Assembly (NCBI GenBank): GCA_916610825.1
Contig: OU744451.1
Coordinates: forward strand, 18,935,482 to 18,999,481
DNA: 64,000 bases
Source of the DNA: Haliclystus octoradiatus
Lineage: Eukaryota; Cnidaria; Staurozoa; Stauromedusae; Haliclystidae
Direction of reading: 5' to 3'
Part shown: piece by piece, positions 29,637-64,000 of the stretch
Numbering within the stretch: the first letter of the stretch is position 1
How the letters are laid out: every line of letters starts with the position of its first letter
Program-made: the position numbers and the translations under genes
The notes under the pieces: generated by a model
Seen by the model: the letters and a program-made list of their open reading frames with translations, nothing else
What the model was told of the DNA's origin: nothing
The model's database searches: none

Positions 29637-31192
29637 ACCTGAAAATAATTGTTGAAAATGCTAGATTAAAATGCTATGTCAAAATACAACAGCAACAGAA
29701 TGTTCCAGAGGTACCAGTAATCAATTTCCAATAGCATATATATAGTTTTCCATCTATAAAATATCTTATCAAGAGAGACATTTAATTAACACAGCAGACA
29801 GTAGCCTGCTCGCATAAACTCACAGTCAAAATGTAAACTTGGTAAACAGTATAGAGTCTGCTAACTCGAAGAGCTTGTTTTTTCTGTTCCAGTATAGGGC
29901 ATTAAAAGGTGTAAAAACTATTGTCCTACAAGGGCTGTGATTCAACGCCATGTTTTTCTGGCGACGAATTATACAAAAGTCTGTTAAAGAGAGTGTTTGG
30001 TCGGCTAGACTGTAATAGCACCCATTCCTTGTTATTCTCTAGTGAATTGCATGCCTTTCGAAATCTTTTTGAACATCTGCTAATAAATTCAATGCCAAGA
30101 ATTGAGAATTACTATCATTTCCAAGATGTGTTGGAATATCAATAATTTAACACGCACCCAACTATAAAATTCGTAGCGATTCGAGTTTAATTAAGGTGAA
30201 GCATGAATAAATGCAGTAGACCATTTGCACATTACTTATGTTAAAGTCTAATTTCAGTTTTATTGAAAAACTACATAACTTCGGTCAGAATAATTTTTAA
30301 TTACTTGCGGTGTAAATGAGCCTGAAAGTATATTAATAATCACAGGTGGTTGGAATCGTTGGTCTTGTTCTGGGCTTGAATTTCACGGCCAAGTATTCTC
30401 TGCAAAAGTGTAGCAGTCAATTTCCACGCCCCATGCCGAATCAGCAAAAACAAGCTTTAGTTTCCTAGTTACCATACTCTACTGTTTACCAAAGTTAGCA
30501 TTTTGACAGTGAGCCTTCGAGCAGCCTAAACAGACAGTGGCTTCAAGCTATACCAGGCAAACAATTTAAACAAATAAATGATGCCATACACAGTATATTT
30601 TGCCACGGTATTTTTCTTGAAGGATAACTGACTTTCTAGAAAATAAATGTTACCTGATTGTCAAGCAAGCAATGAAATAGAAAGAACACAAATCCCTGTT
30701 ATGAATAAAAATACGATAGAGTTAATCATAGATTCCATCCTATTTCTTTTCTTTCCTGGAACATTTTCATACATTATTTGCTTATAGTAATACAGATCAT
30801 CACAATGTATTTGTTAGTTTTGAAATAAATAATTTGGGGACCGCATCATGAACTAGAGCATGAATTAAAAATAAATCAATTTGTTTGATGAACTATAATG
30901 GATCTTCCAATCAAGTCCCTTTTCATGGATTTAGGACAGTTATTGCTTTATTATTTGGCAATAATTATAACAATAGCTGACAAAAAATTGCAAACTGAAC
31001 TCAATTCTTAAATAAATGAACAGTTAAAACTTTGCAGATCTCGTAGCGTAGAGATCCATCAAAATAGAATTGAAAAGCGTCAGATCCTAGTTTTCAGTTT
31101 ATTACGCTCTCACTTCTAGTGTGAAAAATACATTTGGATCAATCAAAAATTAGCCGGGAACATAATTGATACTGCTTCTGGCATTTGTTAAG
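28346..31192. other. Intergenic, no gene recognised apart from GAT repeats
   Basis: Downstream flank of the large receptor gene. Short plus-strand frames at 28861-29076 and 29921-30145 have no recognisable features. Confidence 0.45.
29406..29637. repeat. (GAT)n microsatellites
   Basis: Two GATGATGAT tracts (about 29406-29478 and 29530-29637). The second starts with several GATGATA variants before becoming pure. About 50 bp of unique T-rich sequence separates them. Confidence 0.95.
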
Positions 31193-57918
<26,726 letters not shown>

Positions 57919-60345
57919 TTGATTATTAACATTGTAAAAATGAGGACTAGAATTGTTAAGTTTTATGTAATTATTAACTATGACCTGAATTGGAGTGGAA
58001 TAGTTGTAGCAGTAACGTGACTGCTGGCTTTTTCATTTACTGCTTTGATAAAAAGTAACAAGATCAAAGTGATTTCTATTGCTTAAACTACTTTTTCAAG
58101 TGGGTGGAGCCATTGACATTTGACAATAGTCAAAAATAATACAGATGATGAAGAATTCAGCCTGATTTTCAATTTCGAGATTGAATATTTTACAATCAAG
58201 CATAAATTGTGGTGTAGCAGTTTGAAAACTTTAGATATCATAGGTAGAGATTGGACATGCAGATATAAATCGGCGATATATGTTGGAAAGATGGAATGTG
58301 ACATTTCCAACTATATATTACGCATTATTCTTACGTATCTAAATTGTGTAAACAGAGGTTAAAAAGGACGTTGAGACTGCAACAGTGCATACACCTATAC
58401 TTACATTTATTCAAATCGTATGTACACGACAGTTTGAATGCTCAACTTTTGATACCAGCTAACGACCATTTACTCGTAGCAATATTATTTCAATAAAACA
58501 CATAGGTGTCATATATAGGTCAACATTACAATGAAAGATCTCGACCTTTTATTAGATTAGTAAAGGAACAGGTATAATGTTTTGTAAATGTTATAATAGA
58601 AGTGCCGTTGACGGTCACAGTGATTCAAAGTGTTAACAAACAGGTGAGATCATTCTAAAAAGACACAAACATGGAGCATAGAATATGAAATAACATGATA
58701 TAAATATAAAAACGCTTGCATAGTTGTTCAGCGCGAAAATAAAATTTGCATTATGCGGTGATTTGATTGAAAACAAAACAGCATTTCACAATAGAAGTAG
58801 ATGTCTTTTATTCAATTTGTATTCAAACCAACTCGAAATGTTATTTTTTAGTGGATTCAAGGGGATTAAATATTTATTCCTACTTGAAAGTTTGACACTT
58901 TTTAGAGTAGATGTTGTTTTCGAAACCAATTAAAATTATATTTTAATGCCATTTTTCATTTTCTGCTGTTTTTAAACGTGCTGGTTTTCAATTTGCATTA
59001 GCAGTTACTAAGAATATATTATCATGAAAGTTATGCCATCTAACAAATTGAAAATTACAGTTTTTCTAGCTTTCCACTTGACACAAAGTAATTGAATAGC
59101 ATAATTTCATTCAAAAAACCTAACGAAAATGAATCGCTTGGAAAACTTTGATTAATAAATTCCTACTTAATATTTAATCTGAATAAAATGACAGCGATAA
59201 AAGAGAAATATTTGGCTATATTTCATTCTCTTCATAATAACATCGTTAAGAATGAGGACGACTATGGAAAATTGCAAATTATATATAGAGTGAAAAATAG
59301 CTTACTGCGAAAAATATTGTCAACATTAAAGTTTCTATAGTTATTGTTTGCTTTAATATCAAACATCATATTCTTATATAATCGTTATAAAATTTTGCAT
59401 GAGTCATCTATTTGATATTCAAGTAATGATGTTCACGCCTTCGCGTAAGAGATATCTGAAATTCAATTCACAATTTGAATTATAGTATCTATATCTATAT
59501 AGTATCATAAATCTATAGGGAACGATGTATTATCACTATTTTTAACTAGTGTCACTGCACTATTATACTGCTCAATTTGAAAATTCTTCTTCCAAAATGA
59601 ATTTCTTAAACTTATGCACAAACATTGCGAAAAATTTAAATCCCAAGAAGAAACTTCAGATTTGACATTCCACAACAAATGCTATAACAATCATTTGCTT
59701 TATAATTTGTTCTGAAATACATACATTTTAAATATGATCATAATATTTAAATTAGACCTTGATTTACAACAATTTAAGCGTGATATTCTGCCAGTCTGGA
59801 AGTATTCTCAATGCGAGTAGCTTATTCATAAAACTTTTTACTTATAGACAGTAGAGTACATATTTAGTCTTTACTTTCATTCATAATAACAAACAAATAA
59901 TTTTTTTTTTTTTAAAAAAACATTTTAGTGATGAAAGTGGTGAAAATTTAAAAAAAAATGGTTTTAATGCATGAAAGGAAAGTGCTGACAGGAATGGACG
60001 CATTCAATGACAACACATTGTTTCCGTAAAATATGTTTCTAGACTGTGGTATCCATATTTTCATTCTCACCGGCTGTTGTTTAATATGTAGAAATATTTC
60101 AATGTATCAAACCATCATTAGCTATCCAATATCAATAACATGTAAAAAAATTTATAAACTTCTCTTTCTGACCTGCCTGAAGATGAAATAATGTTATTTC
60201 GACACATTTGCAAACCTCTGTGCTTTTTCTATCGCTTATCATTACAATGAAGAATAATGCTCTCTGCAGAAAGTAAGATTTTCACTCCTTTCCATTTAAT
60301 AAAGAAGAATTCTAATCGTCTTGTAATTCCCCCGTTGATATGTTT
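57919..60345. other. No gene recognised; upstream flank of the receptor gene
   Basis: AT-rich sequence that should include the receptor promoter, but no core element could be singled out. Short frames at 58083-58362 and 58724-58933 lack motifs. Confidence 0.4.
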
Positions 60346-60720
60346 GGCAGGCATGTCCTTTCGTGCAAATCTTCAACAGACAAATGGGTTAGACATTCAG
60401 AAATTAACAGAATTATTCATCGAGCATTAACATCAGATCACATTCACATACAATCATTACTTGAGTCTCCTGGTTTATCTAGATAAAATAGGAAACGGCC
60501 TGATGGTCTTTCTCAAATTTCATGGAAAATAGGACGCTGCATGGCGTGGTATTTTACCTGTGTGTATACTTTGCGAGATCGTATATTGCCAAATCAAGTA
60601 TTACAGTATCTGCAGCAGCCTTTAAAGCGAAAACATGAAAGATTGAAAAATACCATCAATTGTGCAACATACGCTGTCCAACCAATAGGAGGAGAAACGT
60701 GCCGGGGCTGATGCAGCCAA
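60346..60720 (+). pseudogene. Third, diverged copy of the LINE restriction-like endonuclease
   Basis: Plus-strand translation gives KWVRHSEINRIIHRAL, LLESPGLSR, KRPDGLSQISWKIGRC and FTCVYTL, aligning with RHAELNNIICRAL, RPDGATQIPW and WDVTCVDTL of the 9-10 kb copy. In-frame stops are present, and WD has become WY. Not part of the segmental duplication. Confidence 0.65.
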
Positions 60721-60759
60721 AAAAAGTGACTGGTGCAATAAAGTGGGTAAAGTCCGTGC

Positions 60760-60885
60760 GAAGAAGGGCTAGTCCCCGCTCTATTAGGGAGTCCAGGGAT
60801 ATGCCCCTATGGAAAAATGTTTGAAAATAGAATCCATATAAGACCTCTAACGCAACTTTCAGTATGCAAATTCAGGCCAACTTGA
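60760..60885. repeat. Possible dispersed repeat fragment
   Basis: A CCGCTCTATTAGGGAGTCC block and following TATGCAAATTCAGGCC resemble 24515-24630 (CTACTCTATTAGGGGTCGG ... AACGCAAATCCAGGCT). Similarity is weak, and this may be the 3' end of the adjacent LINE remnant. Confidence 0.3.
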
Positions 60886-61586
60886 ATAATATAAACATCA
60901 ATATTATCCGACACATTATGAGTTTGGCTTTGTCCAAAACAATTAATATAGATGGACGTAAAGAAAGGTAACATGTGTGCTTGTGCCTTGAAATTGTTAA
61001 TTTATTGAAAGCATGCCAAAATCGAAAATAAACGTAGGGTAAACGTAAACAAAAATAAATATAGGAAAAGTGAGCAGATATAATTATATACATACGTAAA
61101 TCAAAATCAATATAGTATAGGCCTTCCAGAGAGGCGCGATTTGTCGATTTGTTGCCTAAAAGTTTTGGCTGGTGCGAGTGCTTCATTTGAACAAGTCTGA
61201 ATCCACCCCCTGGAAACCAGTGGCTGTTTTGGTAAAGAAGGCAGAACATTTAAAAAAAAAATAGGTTCACTACTTAACAAAGAAACAGAAGATCCAAACA
61301 TGTCTATGAAAGTTCTAAAGCAAATCAGCATTTCAACTTAAAGAGGAAATCCTTTAAGCATTATAGGTTCATTGATTTGAGTTTTATTTGGTACTTTTAA
61401 GGTGCACATGACACCAAAAAAATGTTCTTTTCAGAATCGAGTAGCTCATGCAAAATAAATAGAAATGGAGACAATTACTTTCCAATTTTGACCTGTTATA
61501 AGTTGAGTTACTTAATATTGAAAGTACCATCTTGTTCCATGACACGTTTTGATCCAGTATTTTAACACCTATTTGACAGAAAAACT

Positions 61587-61715
61587 CTAACGAAGTTTCG
61601 AACGGATGGAATCTGGTTGAGTGTTGAGAATCATTCTTCTCTCGCGAAGCTCGAGCATTTCATGTACTAAACAATCAAACTGATTTTCGCATTTCCTCAT
61701 AACGGAAATAAATGT
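61587..61715 (-). pseudogene. GIY-YIG element C-terminal fragment (Penelope-like)
   Basis: The minus strand reads VMRKCENQFDCLVHEMLELR then MILNTQPDSIRSKLR and a stop. This tail follows the GIY-YIG nuclease in many Penelope-like retroelement proteins (family knowledge). It is related to, but opposite in orientation from, the fragment at 61845-62096. Confidence 0.5.
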
Positions 61716-61844
61716 TCTGAGCCAATCACAGATTTATCGTGAGTTTTCAAATGACTACGGACAGCCGAGCCCGACCCGCCGTTGGTCATTCTTTCAAACC
61801 CATCTTCAAAAGCAGAAAGTTGATTGACGACCCTAGAGTATGTG

Positions 61845-62096
61845 AGCCGAGACCGACTTTGCTGTCAATGCGTCGTATACAAATTTAATTGTGATGTCTG
61901 TAATGCGAGTTATATCAATTACACATGCCGACATCTTCATCGACGCATTGGTGACACTGCGGGTTGAAACCGGCTGTCGGAAGCCACTTGGGGGCACATG
62001 ATAAAACTGTTAGTGGCTCAGAAGATTTATTTCCCGTTTTGAGGAAGTGCAAAAATCGGTTTGATTGTTTAGTGCACGAAATGATGACGATAACTT
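61845..62096 (+). pseudogene. GIY-YIG nuclease remnant (Penelope-like element)
   Basis: The plus strand reads CVVYKFNCDVCNASYINYTC then RHLHRRIGDT, resembling the GIY-YIG core (VVY and YIN in place of GIY and YIG) with its Cys cluster. After a stop and frame shift it continues FPVLRKCKNRFDCLVHEMM. Decayed and inactive. Confidence 0.55.
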
Positions 62097-63082
62097 AGGA
62101 AAGCCATCTTTGTATTTCAAACTTCTCACAGCTCGCCTACCTGGTCATAACATAAAATACAAATGGAGTGCTCTACTTGTTGAACAGACAAATAGTTCCT
62201 AATTTCCTTCTATGGATAGACCTGTTTGAAGGGTGCACCTTGACAGGCCCAAACTAAACGAATGCTGCTGCATGTACACTGTGATTGTGTTTGCAATATT
62301 GTACTGTTTCTTCTTCTACAAAACAGGCAGGAGTGTGAATATCAATTTTGAATTTCAAATTCTTCAGAATGTTTGATGCGACTGCCCGGAATCTGAAGCA
62401 TTGTGATTCGTCATCAAAGAATGGACTTGCACTGGAATCGTCTAGCCCGTTCTATGCGTCGAGGACACTGGGCAATGCGCTTTAGGGTTGTTGTACTGTA
62501 AGATATTTCTATTTGCTATTTTCTGTGTATTTCAAGTCTATATGACTATCCCCTTCTACTTGAATGACCTGGAATTTTTTCTATTTATAAAAAGTATTTG
62601 AAAAGCAGATTTAATTGTTGACGTTGTAAATGACTTATCAGAGCAATGCACCAAGATATATGTATAATACATTGCAAATGCCGAAATATGTTTACATAAG
62701 CCTTGAAAGATCTTTGTTCCCAATATTTACAATCTAAAGCTTTGATGTCTGAATGATAACGGAAAATAGAATCAAATTCAATCGAATGTTACCTTTGAAA
62801 ATATTTTAAAGAAGTAACAATTGAAAATGGACTTGATAATGATTCTATTGGCCTTCAATATCTATTAAAAAGACTCAGAATAACATTTGTGCGATTGTTT
62901 TTATCAGCACTTGGAGATATGAACACTCGAAATATATATCCCATATCACTAATGTGGTCTTGAAAACAAAATAAAAACATTCTACTGCTTATCAGTTAGA
63001 AAGTGATCATTTTTATTAATTGATTTTGAACATTTGAAACATTAGTACAACTTGACATTATTATGTCATTAATTGGAGGTAT
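62097..63082. other. No gene recognised; 3' flank of the FMO gene
   Basis: AT-rich sequence downstream of the FMO stop codon. It should contain the FMO polyadenylation region; nothing else can be supported. Confidence 0.4.
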
Positions 63083-64000
63083 TTATTTCATTATTTTTTT
63101 ATTTCGTCTGAGTTCAGAAATACCATTTCTTGTGACATTGTCATAGAAGATCATTTTTGGTACTTTCCAAACTGTGTTAACAGCTCTGAAAACTTTTGAT
63201 GTCTTCAATGTTGTTAGGTTTGGGTTAGTTTGGCACCAATATTTCAATTTGATTAAATTATCCAAAATAAAATCAATAAAAAATAGTCTCATGAATATAA
63301 ATAATATTATGTAAACATTATAATGATACATGTCTTTTGCATGACGATGAATGGTTGCAAGCGCCTTTTTACTTCCTTTGCGATCACTGATGCGGTAAAA
63401 TGAAGTTGCATATGGACCAGTTATGCTGATCAGAAATCCCAATGGGTTGCGAAAAAATAACTCTTGGAAGTCAGGAAAAAATCCTCCAATCTTTGCTAAG
63501 TCGTCAAGGTATATTGCCATATCAACCAGAGTCGAGATCCGTAATGAAGTGTTTTTGAAAAATTCTTTCCAGAAAGAATTATCTTTTTCAATGATCTTAT
63601 TCCTATGCTCTTTTGATGGTATCCTCAGATTACCACTGAAATGTTTTGTGATAAACCTAGCTTGAGCTTCAATTACAGAAGGAATTGATCCTATAACCGG
63701 TCTGACATATCCAACAAATGCTAAAGTAGGGTCATCGTTGCACAAACACATCTTATAACAATCCTGAATTGAAAATGACGAATACTTTGGTGGTAAAGTA
63801 TCAATTCTCATTTTATATCCAGTACATAATATGATAACATCAATGGCTTCCACTTTCTCGTCGCTGAATGTAATGTTTTTTCCTTTTGCAGCAACAATTT
63901 CCCGCTTTGGATTTATGGAGCCGTCTTCAATGTATCTCAGCACGTGACCCTGTTTATTAAAAAATGACCGGAAATAGGGTGAATCTGCCTTGAACTCTGG
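63083..64000 (-). CDS. Flavin-containing monooxygenase, C-terminal part (5' end beyond window)
   Basis: Open without introns for 305 codons from the right edge to TAA/TGA-type stop at 63083. It contains the FMO hallmark IDVIILCTGYK (ATGY-like motif), the FVGYVRPVIGSIP segment, EAQARF, and the FRNPLGFLISITGPY ... YRI region, ending in a hydrophobic C-terminal stretch typical of membrane-attached FMOs. FMOs are FAD/NADPH enzymes that oxygenate soft nucleophiles at the ER. The FAD- and NADPH-binding GxGxxG motifs lie upstream, outside the window. A GTG-initiated start near 63943 should be ignored; the frame is open to the edge. Confidence 0.92.
   Translation of the reverse strand, partial: PEFKADSPYFRSFFNKQGHVLRYIEDGSINPKREIVAAKGKNITFSDEKVEAIDVIILCTGYKMRIDTLPPKYSSFSIQDCYKMCLCNDDPTLAFVGYVRPVIGSIPSVIEAQARFITKHFSGNLRIPSKEHRNKIIEKDNSFWKEFFKNTSLRISTLVDMAIYLDDLAKIGGFFPDFQELFFRNPLGFLISITGPYATSFYRISDRKGSKKALATIHRHAKDMYHYNVYIILFIFMRLFFIDFILDNLIKLKYWCQTNPNLTTLKTSKVFRAVNTVWKVPKMIFYDNVTRNGISELRRNKKIMK

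Noticed and set aside
63083-63943. Complete 286-residue FMO-like protein starting near 63943
   Set aside because: The supposed start is GTG, and the frame stays open with FMO-like sequence to the window edge, so this is only the 3' part of the gene.

Overview
The window is AT-rich metazoan nuclear DNA: spliced genes with kilobase introns, microsatellites, several transposon classes and no prokaryotic-style operons. The gene families present (composite adhesion/secretin-like 7TM receptor, flavin-containing monooxygenase) and the mix of LINE, R2-type-endonuclease LINE, Penelope-like, hAT and tRNA-SINE remnants suit an invertebrate animal, perhaps a marine deuterostome such as a tunicate; the species cannot be fixed from the sequence alone.

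Layout. 1-5.4 kb: two essentially identical, tandemly arranged, 5'-truncated LINE reverse-transcriptase fragments (minus strand) separated and bounded by GATA arrays of about 0.96 and 1.43 kb. 5.8-11.5 kb: copy A of a segmental duplication whose other copy (B) is at 53.1-56.5 kb; both carry the same dead LINE segment (RT tail plus restriction-like endonuclease) inside a 28-bp inverted repeat, and the same 132-bp cysteine-rich (VWC-like) exon on the minus strand. 12.9-17.1 kb: a large broken inverted repeat. 19.9-20.0 kb: a signal-peptide exon, probably exon 1 of a paralogue that continues leftward to the VWC exon at 11 kb. 20-31 kb: mostly non-coding, with LINE, TIR-element, SINE and GAT repeats. 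31.2-57.9 kb: one large minus-strand gene. 60-62 kb: transposon remnants. 63.1-64 kb: the 3' part of a flavin-containing monooxygenase gene on the minus strand, running off the right edge.

The central result is the 26.7-kb minus-strand gene. Joining exons by splice sites and reading phase gives signal peptide (57.8 kb), VWC-like (56.1 kb), sushi-like (50.5 kb), an LDLa-like module lacking two of six cysteines (49.6 kb), a Cys-containing linker (46.9 kb), helical stalk exons (46.0, 42.8, 42.0 kb), short juxtamembrane exons (35.3, 34.7 kb), then a complete seven-helix domain in six exons (34.6 to 31.2 kb). The phases agree exactly from exon 1 to the 42.8-kb exon and again from 35.3 kb to the stop; the part between 42.7 and 35.3 kb is not fully resolved, and I see no GPS cleavage motif. 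The second signal-peptide exon and second VWC exon to the left show that this receptor locus was tandemly duplicated, carrying an intronic transposon with it. Its introns hold hAT, foldback, SINE and LINE insertions.
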